A DNA stretch of 64,000 nucleotides from Lachnospiraceae bacterium (GTDB taxonomy: Bacteria; Bacillota; Clostridia; Lachnospirales; Lachnospiraceae). Location: assembly GCA_017463255.1 (NCBI GenBank), contig JAFTPP010000016.1, positions 124,001 through 188,000 of the forward strand, read 5' to 3'. Positions 16,032-27,365 of the stretch are shown piece after piece. Each line of letters starts with the position of its first letter. Position 1 is the stretch's first letter. A program made the position numbers and the translations under genes. Under the pieces are notes generated by a model. That model saw nothing but the letters and a program-made list of their open reading frames with translations. It ran no database searches and was not told where the DNA came from.

Positions 16032-16403
16032 ATGGCAAAATTATCTACTCAGGAAATTATTGACGCTATTAAAGAGTTAACAGTATTAGAATTAAACGAT
16101 TTAGTTAAAGCATGTGAAGAAGAATTCGGTGTATCAGCAGCAGCTGGTGTTGTTGTAGCAGCAGCAGGCCCTGCAGAAGCAGCTGAAGAAAAGACAGAAT
16201 TCGACGCTGAATTAACAGACGTTGGACCAAACAAAGTTAAAGTTATCAAAGTTGTTCGTGAATTAACAGGACTTGGCTTAAAAGAAGCTAAAGACTTAGT
16301 TGATGGAGCTCCTAAGATGGTTAAAGAAGGCGCATCTAAAGAAGAAGCTGAAGATATCAAAGCTAAACTTGAAGCTGAAGGCGCTAAAGTTACTCTTAAA
16401 TAA
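16032..16403 (+). CDS. rplL: 50S ribosomal protein L7/L12
   Basis: A 123-residue stalk protein: N-terminal dimer domain ([33 protein letters not shown]), Ala-rich hinge, and C-terminal domain ([44 protein letters not shown]). Recruits translational GTPases. ATG 16032 follows TGGAGG. A strong terminator follows. Confidence 0.98.
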   Translation: MAKLSTQEIIDAIKELTVLELNDLVKACEEEFGVSAAAGVVVAAAGPAEAAEEKTEFDAELTDVGPNKVKVIKVVRELTGLGLKEAKDLVDGAPKMVKEGASKEEAEDIKAKLEAEGAKVTLK

Positions 16404-16436
16404 TTTTGACTTATTCAAATTAAGTGAGAATCAAAG

Positions 16437-16476
16437 ACCGGTGAGTATCGTGGAACACGAAACTCATCGGTTTTTT
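16437..16476 (+). terminator. Intrinsic terminator after rplL
   Basis: ACCGGTGAGT (16437-16446) pairs with ACTCATCGGT (16462-16471), with an inner TCGTG/CACGA stem, then TTTTTT. It separates rplJ-rplL from rpoB. Confidence 0.9.
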
Positions 16477-16547
16477 GCGTTCGTGCGATTGGTGAATTCT
16501 AATAGCCGGTCATTATTCTGTGCATCAGCTGTTTATTATGGGGTGCA

Positions 16548-16656
16548 CCGGGTATATACAAGGTATACATGTTAAAAATACCCTATTCAGACGGAATAAA
16601 GGCAGTTTTAATAACAAAAGGGGTATGCACGTAAAAAAATGAGATGGAATACCCGG
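16548..16656. repeat. Nested GGGTAT/ATACCC inverted repeats
   Basis: CCGGGTAT (16548-16555) and ATACCCGG (16649-16656) are perfect inverted copies. Inside lie ATACCC (16578-16583) and GGGTAT (16621-16626), so two separate hairpins or one large cruciform are possible. No gene is seen here. Confidence 0.5.
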
Positions 16657-16668
16657 AGAAATGGAAAA

Positions 16669-16790
16669 GCCATGCCAATCTCGAGGCAAAGCCTCTCGAT
16701 TGATGGCATTCGCCACATATGTCCACTGCCAATACAACTCTTGTGTGAGCAAGCTCCCACAGAGCTATATTGTCACTGTCCATGCATGGC
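16669..16790. repeat. 122-bp palindrome-bounded element upstream of rpoB
   Basis: GCCATGC (16669-16675) and GCATGGC (16784-16790) bound two internal hairpins: one with ATGCCA/TGGCAT, AATC/GATT and GAGGC-AAA-GCCTC (16672-16709), and one pairing CAATACAACTCTTGTG with CACAGAGCTATATTG (about 16729-16772). This cloverleaf-like design suggests a structured RNA or a small repeat element. It lies between the rplL terminator and the rpoB promoter. Confidence 0.55.
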
Positions 16791-16821
16791 TCAAAGCTCG
16801 CAAAATTTTCCAAAAAAGTGA

Positions 16822-16850
16822 TTGACTTACAAAATGGCTTGTGGTATCAT
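16822..16850 (+). promoter_or_regulatory. Promoter of rpoB-rpoC
   Basis: TTGACT (16822-16827) and TATCAT (16845-16850), spacer 17. The leader is about 110 bases. With the terminator at 16437, rpoBC appears to be transcribed separately from rplJL. Confidence 0.75.
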
Positions 16851-16965
16851 ATACGTTGCACTATTGTGGTGAGGTATGCAAACATTTCAATGTTTATAAC
16901 ATATTATTTCATAAAATCAGTGCGAGAGAAAGCTTTACATCATATAAGAACGGGGTGAAATGTCA

Positions 16966-19900
16966 ATGGAAAAGAACAGAATACGTAAAGTTACTTCCGG
17001 TAAAAGCATGCGTATGAGTTATTCACGACAAAAAGAGGTTTTGGAGATGCCCAACCTGATCGAGGTTCAGAAGGACTCCTATGAATGGTTCCTCAAGGAA
17101 GGGTTAAAAGAGGTATTTGATGATATCTCTCCAATCGCAGATTACAGCGGACATTTAAGTCTTGAATTTGTAGACTTCGAATTGTGTGAAGATGACGTTA
17201 AGTATTCTATTGAGAAGTGTAAGGAAAGAGATGCAACTTATGCAGCTCCTTTAAAGGTTAAGGTTCGTTTGTATAATAAGGAAAAAGAAGAAATCAGCGA
17301 ACATGAAATCTTTATGGGTGACCTTCCACTCATGACAGAAACAGGTACATTTGTTATTAACGGTGCGGAACGTGTTATCGTTAGCCAGTTAGTTCGTTCG
17401 CCTGGTATTTACTATGCAATCGGACATGACAAGATTGGTAAAGAATTGTATTCTTGTACGGTTATTCCGAACAGGGGTGCATGGTTAGAATATGAAACAG
17501 ATTCTAATGACGTTTTCTATGTACGTGTAGATAGAACAAGAAAAGTACCGATTACTGTACTTTTAAGAGCATTAGGTATCGGCACTAATGAAGAAATTCG
17601 TGCATTATTTGGTGATGAACCGAAGATTGAGGCGAGCTTTGCGAAAGACGTTTCTGAGAATTATCAGGAAGGTCTCTTAGAGTTATACAAAAAGATTCGT
17701 CCGGGCGAACCACTTAGTGTAGAAAGCGCTGAAAGTTTAATCAACGCTATGTTCTTTGACCCTAGAAGATATGATCTTGCTAAAGTTGGACGTTATAAGT
17801 TCAATAAAAAGCTTGCTCTTCGTAACAGAATCAGAAATCAGGTTCTTGCAGCAGATGTTGTGGATGAATACACAGGTGAAGTGTTAGCTTCTGCAGGTGA
17901 CAGAGTTACTGCTGAAATGGCTAATGCTATTCAGAATGCAGCTGTTCCATATGTATGGATTCAGACAGAAGAGAAGAATGTAAAAGTTCTTTCTAATATG
18001 ATGGTTAGCATTACTAACTTTGTTGATTGCAATCCAAAAGAACTTGGTATTACAGAAGAATTTGTATATTTCCCTGTTTTAAAACAGTTAATGGATGAGT
18101 ATGCAGGACAGCCGGAAGAACTTGCAGTAGCTATTTCAAGAAATGTACATGAATTAATTCCTAAGCACATAACAAAAGAAGATATTATTGCTTCTATTAA
18201 CTATAATATCCATTTAGAATATGGTATTGGAACAGATGATGATATCGACCACCTCGGAAACAGAAGAATCCGTGCGGTTGGTGAATTGTTACAGAATCAG
18301 TACCGTATCGGTCTTTCAAGACTTGAAAGAGTTGTACGTGAAAGAATGACAACACATGATGCAGAAGAAGTGTCTCCGCAGAGCTTAATTAATATTAAAC
18401 CTGTGCAGGCTGCCGTAAAAGAATTCTTTGGTTCTTCACAGTTGTCACAGTTTATGGATCAGAACAACCCACTTGGTGAGTTAACACATAAGAGACGTCT
18501 TTCAGCATTAGGTCCCGGTGGTCTTTCCAGAGATAGAGCCGGATTCGAGGTTCGAGATGTTCACTATTCACACTATGGTAGAATGTGTCCTATCGAGACT
18601 CCTGAAGGTCCTAACATCGGTCTTATTAACTCACTTGCTTCTTATGCCCGTATTAATGAATATGGTTTTGTAGAAGCACCATATAGAAAGATTGATAAAA
18701 CAGATCCTGCTAATCCACGTGTAACAGAAGAAGTTGTATACATGACAGCAGATGAAGAAGATAATTATCATGTAGCACAGGCTAATGAGGCTCTTGATGA
18801 AAACGGATGCTTCGTAAGAAATACCGTATCAGGACGTTATCGTGAAGAAACATCAGAATATCCTAAGACTATGTTCGATTACATGGACGTATCTCCTAAG
18901 ATGGTATTCTCTGTTGCTACAGCATTGATTCCTTTCCTTGAAAACGACGATGCTAACCGTGCGCTCATGGGTTCTAACATGCAGCGTCAGGCAGTTCCGC
19001 TTTTACTTACGGAAGCACCGGTTGTTGGTACAGGTATGGAACCAAAAACAGCTGTTGACTCAGGTGTCTGCGTTGTTGCTAAAAAAGCAGGTACCATTGA
19101 TTATGTTTCATCAAAATTAATTAAGATTACTTGTGATGACGGCGAAAAAATGGAATACCGTCTCACTAAATTCTCTAGAAGTAACCAGAGTAACTGTTAT
19201 AATCAGAAACCTATCGTATTTAAAGGAGACCATGTAGAAGCAGGCCAGGTAATCGCTGACGGTCCTTCTACTGCAATGGGTGAACTTGCTCTTGGTAAGA
19301 ACCCGTTAATCGGTTTCATGACATGGGAAGGTTACAACTACGAAGATGCTGTACTCTTAAGTGAACGTCTTGTTCAGGAAGACGTATATACATCCGTTCA
19401 TATTGAAGAATATGAAGCAGAAGCCCGCGATACCAAACTGGGACCGGAAGAAATTACAAGAGATGTTCCGGGTGTTGGTGATGATGCGTTAAAGGATCTT
19501 GATGAACGCGGAATTATCAGAATCGGCGCAGAAGTTCGTGCCGGTGATATTCTGGTTGGTAAAGTAACTCCTAAGGGAGAAACAGAATTAACAGCAGAAG
19601 AAAGATTATTACGTGCTATTTTCGGTGAAAAAGCCAGAGAAGTACGTGATACTTCATTAAAAGTACCACATGGTGAATATGGTATTGTTGTAGATGCAAA
19701 AGTATTTACAAGAGAAAACGGTGATGAATTATCTCCGGGTGTTAACCAGGCAGTTCGTATTTATATCGCTCAGAAGAGAAAGATTTCTGTAGGTGATAAG
19801 ATGGCCGGCCGTCATGGTAACAAAGGTGTTGTCAGCCGTGTACTTCCTGTAGAGGATATGCCATATCTTCCAAACGGACGTCCGCTTGACATCGTGCTTA

Positions 19901-20826
19901 ACCCACTTGGTGTACCTTCACGTATGAATATCGGACAGGTACTTGAAATCCATTTATCTTTGGCAGCAAAAGCATTAGGCTTTAATGTTGCTACACCTGT
20001 ATTTGACGGTGCAAACGAAAAAGATATTATGGATACCCTTGATCTTGCAAATGACTATGTAAATACAAGCTGGGAAGAATTCGAAGCTAAGTATAAAGAC
20101 GAGTTACTTCCTGAAGTTATGCAGTACCTCTCAGATAATAGAGACCACAGAGAATTATGGAAAGGTGTTCCTATTTCAAGAGATGGTAAAGTAAGACTTC
20201 GTGATGGTAGAACAGGTGAGTACTTTGACGGTGCTGTAACAATCGGTCACATGCACTACTTAAAACTTCACCACTTAGTAGACGATAAGATCCATGCACG
20301 TTCTACCGGACCATACTCTCTCGTAACACAGCAGCCACTCGGTGGTAAAGCACAGTTTGGTGGTCAGCGTTTCGGTGAAATGGAAGTTTGGGCACTGGAA
20401 GCTTACGGTGCATCATACACATTGCAGGAAATCTTAACTGTTAAATCCGATGATGTTATCGGTCGTGTTAAGACTTATGAGGCAATTATTAAAGGTGATA
20501 ATATACCTGAATCTGGAATTCCTGAATCCTTCAAGGTATTGTTAAAAGAATTACAGTCACTTGGTCTTGATGTAAGAGTACTTCGTGACGACAACACTGA
20601 AGTTGAAATCATGGAAACCATTGATTACGGTGAAACAGATTACCGTTATGTAATGGAAGGCGATAGCAGACAGAATGGCGATGAAGATTATGATCGTCAC
20701 GGCTATCAGACAGGAGCACTTGATGCAAGCGGTGAATTCGTAGCAGAAGAAGTTGCTGATGATTTCGAAGAAGATTACAGTGGTGATTTCGAGGATGATT
20801 TTGACAGTGCTTTAGATATGGAATAA
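16966..20826 (+). CDS. rpoB: DNA-directed RNA polymerase beta subunit
   Basis: A 1286-residue catalytic subunit. Signature segments include [12 protein letters not shown] in the protrusion, the rifampicin region ([43 protein letters not shown]), [32 protein letters not shown] and the C-terminal clamp contact [19 protein letters not shown]. The C-terminal 60 residues are a Glu/Asp-rich tail. ATG 16966 is preferred over 16960 because GGGGTG lies 8 bases ahead of it. rpoC follows after 24 bases. Confidence 0.98.
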   Translation: MEKNRIRKVTSGKSMRMSYSRQKEVLEMPNLIEVQKDSYEWFLKEGLKEVFDDISPIADYSGHLSLEFVDFELCEDDVKYSIEKCKERDATYAAPLKVKVRLYNKEKEEISEHEIFMGDLPLMTETGTFVINGAERVIVSQLVRSPGIYYAIGHDKIGKELYSCTVIPNRGAWLEYETDSNDVFYVRVDRTRKVPITVLLRALGIGTNEEIRALFGDEPKIEASFAKDVSENYQEGLLELYKKIRPGEPLSVESAESLINAMFFDPRRYDLAKVGRYKFNKKLALRNRIRNQVLAADVVDEYTGEVLASAGDRVTAEMANAIQNAAVPYVWIQTEEKNVKVLSNMMVSITNFVDCNPKELGITEEFVYFPVLKQLMDEYAGQPEELAVAISRNVHELIPKHITKEDIIASINYNIHLEYGIGTDDDIDHLGNRRIRAVGELLQNQYRIGLSRLERVVRERMTTHDAEEVSPQSLINIKPVQAAVKEFFGSSQLSQFMDQNNPLGELTHKRRLSALGPGGLSRDRAGFEVRDVHYSHYGRMCPIETPEGPNIGLINSLASYARINEYGFVEAPYRKIDKTDPANPRVTEEVVYMTADEEDNYHVAQANEALDENGCFVRNTVSGRYREETSEYPKTMFDYMDVSPKMVFSVATALIPFLENDDANRALMGSNMQRQAVPLLLTEAPVVGTGMEPKTAVDSGVCVVAKKAGTIDYVSSKLIKITCDDGEKMEYRLTKFSRSNQSNCYNQKPIVFKGDHVEAGQVIADGPSTAMGELALGKNPLIGFMTWEGYNYEDAVLLSERLVQEDVYTSVHIEEYEAEARDTKLGPEEITRDVPGVGDDALKDLDERGIIRIGAEVRAGDILVGKVTPKGETELTAEERLLRAIFGEKAREVRDTSLKVPHGEYGIVVDAKVFTRENGDELSPGVNQAVRIYIAQKRKISVGDKMAGRHGNKGVVSRVLPVEDMPYLPNGRPLDIVLNPLGVPSRMNIGQVLEIHLSLAAKALGFNVATPVFDGANEKDIMDTLDLANDYVNTSWEEFEAKYKDELLPEVMQYLSDNRDHRELWKGVPISRDGKVRLRDGRTGEYFDGAVTIGHMHYLKLHHLVDDKIHARSTGPYSLVTQQPLGGKAQFGGQRFGEMEVWALEAYGASYTLQEILTVKSDDVIGRVKTYEAIIKGDNIPESGIPESFKVLLKELQSLGLDVRVLRDDNTEVEIMETIDYGETDYRYVMEGDSRQNGDEDYDRHGYQTGALDASGEFVAEEVADDFEEDYSGDFEDDFDSALDME

Positions 20827-20850
20827 ATAATTTTGGAAGGAGTACCAAAA

Positions 20851-23800
20851 ATGCCAGAAACAAATAGCGAAGTTTATCAGCCAATGACCTTCGATGCCAT
20901 CAAAATTGGTTTGGCATCACCTGAGAAAATCAGAGAATGGTCAAGAGGCGAGGTAACGAAACCTGAGACTATTAATTATAGAACATTAAAACCGGAAAAA
21001 GAGGGTCTGTTCTGCGAAAGAATCTTTGGACCTAGTAAAGACTGGGAATGTCATTGCGGTAAGTATAAGAAAATCAGATACAAAGGTGTTATCTGTGACA
21101 GATGTGGTGTTGAAGTAACAAAGGCTAACGTTCGTAGAGAGCGTATGGGTCATATTGAACTTGCTGCTCCTGTATCCCATATCTGGTACTTTAAAGGCAT
21201 CCCAAGCCGTATGGGCTTAATTATTGATATCTCTCCAAGAGTATTGGAAAAGGTATTATACTTTGCTTCTTACATTGTATTAGACAATGCAGGTATTAAG
21301 GAACTTGAATACAAACAGGTTCTTTCTGAAAAAGAATATCAGGAAGCAAGAGAAAAATTCGGCAGCAAATTCCGTGTTGGAATGGGTGCGGAAGCAATCA
21401 AGGAATTACTTCAGGCAATTGACCTTGAAGCGGAAGCAGCTGAATTAAAGGTTGGTCTTAAAGAATCAACCGGTCAGAAGAGAGCAAGAATTATTAAACG
21501 TCTTGAAGTTGTGGAATCATTCAGAGAATCAGGTAACAAGCCTGAATGGATGATTATGGATGTGATTCCGGTTATTCCACCTGATTTACGTCCGATGGTA
21601 CAGTTAGACGGTGGTCGTTTTGCTACATCTGACTTAAATGATTTATACAGAAGAATCATTAACAGAAATAATCGTCTTAAGAGACTTATTGAATTAGGAG
21701 CACCTGACATTATCGTTCGTAATGAAAAGAGAATGCTCCAGGAAGCCGTAGACGCATTGATTGATAATGGTAGACGTGGACGTCCTGTAACAGGACCTGG
21801 TAACAGAGCACTCAAGTCATTATCAGATATGTTAAAGGGTAAATCAGGACGTTTCCGTCAGAACCTTCTCGGTAAGCGTGTTGACTATTCAGGACGTTCT
21901 GTTATCGTAGTAGGCCCTGAATTGAAGATTTACCAGTGTGGTCTTCCAAAAGAAATGGCTATTGAGCTTTTCAAACCTTTCGTAATGAAAGAACTTGTAA
22001 GCCGTGGTATTTCTCAGAATATTAAGAATGCAAAGAAACTTGTAGAAAGACTCGATACACAGGTTTGGGACGTATTGGAAGATGTTATTGAAGAACATCC
22101 GGTTATGTTAAACCGTGCTCCTACACTCCATAGACTTGGTATTCAGGCGTTCGAGCCAATCTTAGTTGAAGGTAAAGCGATTAAGTTACATCCATTGGTA
22201 TGTACTGCATACAACGCTGACTTCGACGGTGACCAGATGGCTGTTCACCTTCCTCTTTCGGTAGAAGCACAGGCTGAATGTCGTTTCTTATTACTTTCAC
22301 CAAACAACCTGTTGAAACCATCAGACGGTGGTCCGGTTGCGGTTCCTTCACAGGATATGGTTCTCGGTATTTACTATTTAACACAGGAAAGACCGGGTGC
22401 ATTGGGCGAAGGTAAATTCTTTAAGAATGTTAATGAAGCAATTCTCGCTTATGAGAATCAGGCAATTACACTTCATTCAAGAATTACTGTAAGAATGACT
22501 AAAACATTGGCGGACGGTACAGAAATTACCGGTAATGTAGAGTCTACATTGGGAAGATTTATCTTCAATGAAATCCTTCCTCAGGATTTAGGCTTTGTAG
22601 AACGTACTGATGATGAAAGTGCTTTGAAGCTTGAAGTTGATTTCCACGTAGGAAAGAAAGGCTTAAAACAGATCCTTGAAAAAGTAATTAATACACATGG
22701 TGCAACAAAGACTGCTGAAGTATTAGATGATATTAAATCAATGGGATATAAGTACTCTACAAGAGCAGCTATGACTGTTTCTATCTCAGACATGACAGTT
22801 CCTGCAGAAAAACAGCAGATGCTTGATGAAGCTCAGGCTACTGTAGATAAGATTGCTATGAACTATAGAAGAGGTCTTATCACAGAAGAAGAAAGATACA
22901 GAGCAGTAGTTGAAACATGGAATGAAACAGATAAGAAATTAACCGATACTCTGTTAAAGGGACTTGATAAATACAATAACATCTTTATGATGGCTGACTC
23001 AGGTGCCCGTGGTTCTAACCAGCAGATTAAACAGCTTGCAGGTATGCGTGGTTTGATGGCTGATACAACAGGTCGTACAATCGAACTTCCGATTAAGTCT
23101 AACTTCCGTGAAGGTCTTGACGTACTCGAATACTTTATGTCTGCCCATGGTGCCCGTAAAGGTCTTTCCGATACAGCGCTCCGTACAGCTGACTCCGGTT
23201 ACCTGACACGTCGTATGGTTGACGTATCACAGGAACTTATCATTCGTGAAATGGATTGTTGTGCAGACCGTGATGAATTGGTCGGCTTAAAAGTAGCTGC
23301 ATTCATGGACGGTAAAGAAACAATCGAAAGCTTAAAAGACAGAATTACAGGTCGTTTCACCTGTGAATCTATTTATGATAAAGATGGCAACATGATTGTT
23401 AAGAGAAATCATATGATTACTCCTAGCCGTGCTGCTAAGATCTTAAGTGTTGGCGTGAATGAAAAGGGTGAACCAATCGAAGAAGTTAAGATTCGTACAA
23501 TCCTTACATGCCGTTCACACAATGGTATTTGTGCTAAATGTTATGGTGCTAACATGGCAAGCGGTGAAGCAGTACAGGTTGGTGAAGCAGTAGGTATTAT
23601 TGCTGCCCAGTCAATCGGTGAACCTGGTACACAGCTTACAATGCGTACATTCCATACAGGTGGTGTTGCCGGTGATGATATTACACAGGGTCTTCCTCGT
23701 GTTGAAGAACTTTTCGAAGCAAGAAAACCTAAGGGACTTGCAATTATCGCTGAATTTGGCGGAAAAGTAGAAATCAGAGATACTAAGAAGAAACGTGAAG

Positions 23801-24552
23801 TAGTTATTACCAATTCTGAAACAGGAGAATCAAAGGCATATTTGATTCCTTACGGTTCAAGAATTAAAGTAACAGATGGCGCAACCCTTGAAGCAGGTGA
23901 CGAACTTACTGAAGGTAGCGTAAACCCACATGATTTATTAAAGATTAAGGGTGTACGTGCGGTACAGGATTACATGCTCCGCGAAGTTCAGAGAGTATAC
24001 CGTTTACAGGGTGTAGATATCAGTGATAAGCATATCGAAGTAATTGTTCGTCAGATGCTTAAGAAAGTTCGTATCGAAAATAACGGCGATACAGATTATT
24101 TACCGGGTACTTTGGTTGATATTCTTGAGTATGAAGATATGAACGAAGCTCTCATTAAAGAGGGCAAGGAGCCTGCAGAAGGTAAACAGGTAATGCTTGG
24201 TATTACCAAGGCAGCTCTTGCAACAAATTCATTTTTATCAGCAGCTTCATTCCAGGAAACTACTAAGGTTCTTACAGAAGCAGCAATTAAGGGTAAGGTT
24301 GACCCATTGATTGGTTTGAAAGAAAACGTAATCATTGGTAAGCTGATTCCGGCAGGTACAGGTATGAAACGTTACCGTACTGTAAAATTAGATACAGATG
24401 AAAAGATTGCAGAAGAAAAACTTCGTAAAGAAGCAGAGAGACTTGCAATGGAAGAAGCTGCAGCAGAGTCAGATGATTTAGAATTGTTTGAAGAAACAGT
24501 ACAGGAAGAATCTGATGTTGAAGCAGAAGAAGTTGTAACAGTTGAAGAATAA
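20851..24552 (+). CDS. rpoC: DNA-directed RNA polymerase beta' subunit
   Basis: A 1233-residue subunit. The N-terminal zinc site is [20 protein letters not shown]; the catalytic loop [12 protein letters not shown] is intact; the second Cys cluster is [13 protein letters not shown]; the bridge and trigger regions appear as [14 protein letters not shown] Glu-rich tail ([27 protein letters not shown]) ends the protein. ATG 20851 follows AAGGAG; TTG 20833 would place the start before the ribosome site. In most Bacillota the str genes follow nearby, but here a 32-kb accessory region intervenes. Confidence 0.98.
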   Translation: MPETNSEVYQPMTFDAIKIGLASPEKIREWSRGEVTKPETINYRTLKPEKEGLFCERIFGPSKDWECHCGKYKKIRYKGVICDRCGVEVTKANVRRERMGHIELAAPVSHIWYFKGIPSRMGLIIDISPRVLEKVLYFASYIVLDNAGIKELEYKQVLSEKEYQEAREKFGSKFRVGMGAEAIKELLQAIDLEAEAAELKVGLKESTGQKRARIIKRLEVVESFRESGNKPEWMIMDVIPVIPPDLRPMVQLDGGRFATSDLNDLYRRIINRNNRLKRLIELGAPDIIVRNEKRMLQEAVDALIDNGRRGRPVTGPGNRALKSLSDMLKGKSGRFRQNLLGKRVDYSGRSVIVVGPELKIYQCGLPKEMAIELFKPFVMKELVSRGISQNIKNAKKLVERLDTQVWDVLEDVIEEHPVMLNRAPTLHRLGIQAFEPILVEGKAIKLHPLVCTAYNADFDGDQMAVHLPLSVEAQAECRFLLLSPNNLLKPSDGGPVAVPSQDMVLGIYYLTQERPGALGEGKFFKNVNEAILAYENQAITLHSRITVRMTKTLADGTEITGNVESTLGRFIFNEILPQDLGFVERTDDESALKLEVDFHVGKKGLKQILEKVINTHGATKTAEVLDDIKSMGYKYSTRAAMTVSISDMTVPAEKQQMLDEAQATVDKIAMNYRRGLITEEERYRAVVETWNETDKKLTDTLLKGLDKYNNIFMMADSGARGSNQQIKQLAGMRGLMADTTGRTIELPIKSNFREGLDVLEYFMSAHGARKGLSDTALRTADSGYLTRRMVDVSQELIIREMDCCADRDELVGLKVAAFMDGKETIESLKDRITGRFTCESIYDKDGNMIVKRNHMITPSRAAKILSVGVNEKGEPIEEVKIRTILTCRSHNGICAKCYGANMASGEAVQVGEAVGIIAAQSIGEPGTQLTMRTFHTGGVAGDDITQGLPRVEELFEARKPKGLAIIAEFGGKVEIRDTKKKREVVITNSETGESKAYLIPYGSRIKVTDGATLEAGDELTEGSVNPHDLLKIKGVRAVQDYMLREVQRVYRLQGVDISDKHIEVIVRQMLKKVRIENNGDTDYLPGTLVDILEYEDMNEALIKEGKEPAEGKQVMLGITKAALATNSFLSAASFQETTKVLTEAAIKGKVDPLIGLKENVIIGKLIPAGTGMKRYRTVKLDTDEKIAEEKLRKEAERLAMEEAAAESDDLELFEETVQEESDVEAEEVVTVEE

Positions 24553-24557
24553 TAATT

Positions 24558-24594
24558 ATGGGTGGTATCTATAACGGATACCACCCATTTTATT
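24558..24594. terminator. Terminator after rpoC
   Basis: ATGGGTGGTATC (24558-24569) pairs with GATACCACCCAT (24577-24588), then a T-rich tail. It also lies at the 3' end of the convergent minus-strand operon. Confidence 0.85.
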
Positions 24595-25025
24595 TAATGA
24601 ATTACATTTAAACTGTCATCATAATCAAGGTCATTTGTCATAATTACCTGCCATGAAATGATATTATAGAATGAATCATCGGCATTTGACGGATAGATAA
24701 TTTCCAAATCAATTTGTAAAGATTGATAATCAGAAATGGGAATAATAAAGGATTTCTCCGTACCTGCCAGTAAATAGTACTCATCTGCATCCGAAGATGA
24801 TTGGTACAATTCATGTAAAACGGCATCAATGCTTGCGATGGAATGCTCAGCTTCGTTACATGCTTCATAATAAGCAGAAGTTCTGGTCGCTATTTTGTTG
24901 CTTAACTGATAATCAGAGTTAGCGCTGACAATGGACAATGCAGCAAATGAAACTAAGCATAAAATAACAAATATCATAATAATGGAAGAGGAGCCGATAT
25001 TGACGCCGTAGTGCTTTTTATTCAT
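24594..25025 (-). CDS. Pseudopilin-like / membrane-anchored protein, last gene of the pilus-type operon
   Basis: A 143-residue protein: about 15 polar residues (MNKKHYGVNIGSSS), one membrane helix (IIMIFVILCLVSFAALSIVSA), then an extracytoplasmic part beginning with a helix (NSDYQLSNKIATRTSAYYEACNEAEHSIASIDAVLHELY). This topology resembles minor pseudopilins, though the Glu+5 of class III signals is not clear. ATG 25025 overlaps the stop codon of the preceding gene and lies 8 bases after GGGGAGG. The family is not recognised; the assignment rests on topology and operon position. Confidence 0.7.
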   Translation of the reverse strand: MNKKHYGVNIGSSSIIMIFVILCLVSFAALSIVSANSDYQLSNKIATRTSAYYEACNEAEHSIASIDAVLHELYQSSSDADEYYLLAGTEKSFIIPISDYQSLQIDLEIIYPSNADDSFYNIISWQVIMTNDLDYDDSLNVIH

Positions 25026-25467
25026 TCTGTGCACCTCCCCGTCCTAAATATTTATCTACGCTAATGGAATAGATTTCTTCGTTGTTTTTTATCTGGTAAA
25101 AAGAAATATTCAAAGTAACGATACTATTTTCAGTAGAAAACAATAAATCGCCTCTGTAAGCTGCTTGTGACATGTCGGTTGTAAAAGTATCGTCTTCTGT
25201 AATATATACAGAATAAGAATCATCGCTAATCGTAATTAAGGAATCTTCAAAAAAAGCTGTAAATTCTTCTGTGTCTCCACCCATACCGTTAAATACTTCG
25301 GCAAAATTCTGAGAGTGTTTTACGCAAACGTTCAGACCTTCTGTTTCTTTGCCCAGGAGGTAGGACTTTACAAATAATTGTATACAGACTGCCCCTGCTA
25401 TTGAAAAGAACAGAATAACAATAATAAGTTCTATTAAAAATAAGCTTGATTTCGAGTTACGTTTCAT
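25018..25467 (-). CDS. Pseudopilin-like protein with class III-type N-terminus
   Basis: A 149-residue protein. The start MKRNSKSSLFLIELIIVILFF resembles a prepilin signal: a short basic leader, then a hydrophobic helix with Glu at the fifth place after the likely cut (LFLIE). The outer part is beta-rich and acidic. It overlaps the next gene by 8 bases and follows the DUF4860-like gene by 9, so it is translated with them. It probably packs into a pilus or pseudopilus. No prepilin peptidase is in the window. Confidence 0.72.
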   Translation of the reverse strand: MKRNSKSSLFLIELIIVILFFSIAGAVCIQLFVKSYLLGKETEGLNVCVKHSQNFAEVFNGMGGDTEEFTAFFEDSLITISDDSYSVYITEDDTFTTDMSQAAYRGDLLFSTENSIVTLNISFYQIKNNEEIYSISVDKYLGRGGAQNE

Positions 25468-25476
25468 GTTGCTCCT

Positions 25477-25956
25477 TTAGTTGCTTCGGGTACTGATATA
25501 TATGGTTGATTCATTGCCTTCAGTTTCTATTACAACGGAATATAGATGTTCGTTGCTTTGTGAGATTGTAAAGGAATCAATTGCTAAAATAGCCGATCCC
25601 ATTGCCGGATCAATGGTAGAATCTGCACGTACATTCATTTCCCGCAAATAACCATCATAATAATATAAATAGGTATAATAATCGGTGCCATTATATTTTT
25701 TGGTTATACAGATGGCATCATTACCACCAAATTCCCGGATGCTCAAAGCGTCTTTAGCATCATTTTGTCTTATTTTTTCTGTAACATAAGCAAAAGAGGT
25801 TCTGGAGTCGAAGTTTAAGTCCATATCATTTACTGTCTTTTTGTATACATTTGCACCAATCATAACTAAGATAAGAGCAGATACTGCAAATACACAGAAA
25901 AGAATGATGACGAATAAAACATCAACCATATGCTTATTTTCGTTTCGCTGATTCAT
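25477..25956 (-). CDS. DUF4860-like pseudopilin-associated protein
   Basis: A 159-residue protein with a short N-terminal polar part, one membrane helix (VDVLFVIILFCVFAVSALILVMIGANVY), and an extracytoplasmic domain with FDSRTSFAYVTEKIRQNDAKDALSIREFGGNDAICI. This matches the DUF4860 pattern found in Clostridia pilus-type operons. It sits 11 bases behind the small upstream gene. Function in the apparatus is unknown. Confidence 0.72.
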   Translation of the reverse strand: MNQRNENKHMVDVLFVIILFCVFAVSALILVMIGANVYKKTVNDMDLNFDSRTSFAYVTEKIRQNDAKDALSIREFGGNDAICITKKYNGTDYYTYLYYYDGYLREMNVRADSTIDPAMGSAILAIDSFTISQSNEHLYSVVIETEGNESTIYISTRSN

Positions 25957-25967
25957 CGAAAAACTCC

Positions 25968-26294
25968 TTATTTTTCAATAATTGTAACGTCCGGCATAAT
26001 ATTAGAGCCGTAAGCGACATAGTCTATAAAGAAAGCTTCTTTGTCATACACAAGGCCGTAATGTTCTTCCAAATAGGAAAGACTTGGCGGGTAGGTGCCT
26101 TCAACACAATAGCAGTGGATAACACTACGGTTAATGGCATCGTTTAAACTTTCTAACTGTTTTTCTTTTGTTGTATTTGAAACACTTCCGATTCCCTTAA
26201 GGAAAAGGAAAAATAATGCTATAAATAAAATAAATGATAATCTTACTTTTTTTAGAAAGTGAAAATAATCACGTTTTTGTCTGAAACGATTCAT
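25968..26294 (-). CDS. Small membrane-anchored pilin-like protein
   Basis: A 108-residue protein: basic N-terminus (MNRFRQKRDYFHFLKKVR), one membrane helix (LSFILFIALFFLFL), then a short outer domain with two Cys close together (HCYCVEGTYPPSLSYLEEHYGLVYD). The TYPPSLSYLEE segment resembles the conserved loop in type II pseudopilins where a Pro-rich turn follows the helix. It follows the GspF-like gene by 14 bases. Confidence 0.7.
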   Translation of the reverse strand: MNRFRQKRDYFHFLKKVRLSFILFIALFFLFLKGIGSVSNTTKEKQLESLNDAINRSVIHCYCVEGTYPPSLSYLEEHYGLVYDKEAFFIDYVAYGSNIMPDVTIIEK

Positions 26295-26308
26295 AAATAA
26301 TTACCTCA

Positions 26309-27355
26309 CTATCCGATGCTGGACATGATTCCCATCAGTGGAAGAATAACAGAAAGAAGAATCAGTCCCACGATAACGGAAAGAATAATAACTAAAGTTG
26401 GCTCCAAGATAGAAATAATGGAATGAATTCTGTTGTCAGTTTCCTTTTCGTAGTCTTTGGCAATTTTTTTCATAACCACATCAATGGAACCGGAGCGGAA
26501 AGCGATGGAAATCATTTTCGCATATAAATTGGATAAAATTTTTGTTTCCATAATGGCTTCACTAAAATCTTTTCCGGATTCAATTAAGGTTTTACAGTTG
26601 GATATTTTGTCCTGCATTGCCTGATTACCTACAAGGACAGAAACCATATCAAGACTTCCGTAAGTATCCATACCGCTTCCTAAGGTTAATGCCATGCCGC
26701 TTGCAAAACGTCCGGCAGCTACATGCTCATAAAAACGGCGTGTTAAGAAGAATTTATTCAGTATCTTGGAAGAAATTCTTCGTCCCATATTGGTCTTTGT
26801 GAAAAATACAAAAGCAAGAACCAATACACACAAAAACACAATGATTACGATGGCATATTTCTGGATGGCATTACCCAAGTTCATAAGAGAACGGGAAATA
26901 CCGGTCATTTCAGAACCGAGTTGTGTAAATACTTGATTGAATATAGGGAGTACTTTGGTTAATAAAACGATTACAACCAAAAGCATCATGCCAATCATAA
27001 CTAAGGGATATGTAATTGCACTGCGGATACTGTCTGAAACTGCCTGTTCCCGTTCGTAGTATTCGGAAAGAGATCTTAATACTTCGTCCAGATTACCGGA
27101 TTCTTCTCCGATGGTAAGCATGTGAACCACATAATCAGGGAAAACACCGGTTGCATCAATGGCAGTATGGAAAGGTTCTCCTAAGTTACAGTGTTCTAAA
27201 ATCTCAGTTAAAATTTCTTTGCCGTCGGAATCAGAAGTATCCGAAAGAAGGATGGAAATTCCTTCTGCGGGAGTGATCCCGGCACTGTAAATAAGTGCTA
27301 ACTGGGAACAAAATGATGATATTTCTTTGTTACTTAATAGTTTTTTCTCTTTCAT
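26309..27355 (-). CDS. Type II secretion / type IV pilus inner-membrane platform protein (GspF/PilC family)
   Basis: A 348-residue polytopic protein with two T2SSF repeats: the first around LALIYSAGITPAEGISILL to FPDYVVHMLTIGEESGNLDEVLRSLSEYYE followed by a membrane segment, and the second around AAGRFASGMALTLGSGMDTYGSLDMV to MISIAFRSGSIDVVMKKIAKDYE followed by the C-terminal membrane helix. It is the platform that links the cytoplasmic ATPase to pilin assembly. Length is slightly below the usual 400. No GspE/PilB ATPase gene lies in this operon. Confidence 0.9.
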   Translation of the reverse strand: MKEKKLLSNKEISSFCSQLALIYSAGITPAEGISILLSDTSDSDGKEILTEILEHCNLGEPFHTAIDATGVFPDYVVHMLTIGEESGNLDEVLRSLSEYYEREQAVSDSIRSAITYPLVMIGMMLLVVIVLLTKVLPIFNQVFTQLGSEMTGISRSLMNLGNAIQKYAIVIIVFLCVLVLAFVFFTKTNMGRRISSKILNKFFLTRRFYEHVAAGRFASGMALTLGSGMDTYGSLDMVSVLVGNQAMQDKISNCKTLIESGKDFSEAIMETKILSNLYAKMISIAFRSGSIDVVMKKIAKDYEKETDNRIHSIISILEPTLVIILSVIVGLILLSVILPLMGIMSSIG

Positions 27356-27365
27356 AATAAATCCT

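Noticed and set aside
23541-23813. Antisense open frame inside rpoC
   Set aside because: Covers the conserved FHTGGVAG region of rpoC on the other strand, with no start signal or recognisable protein features.
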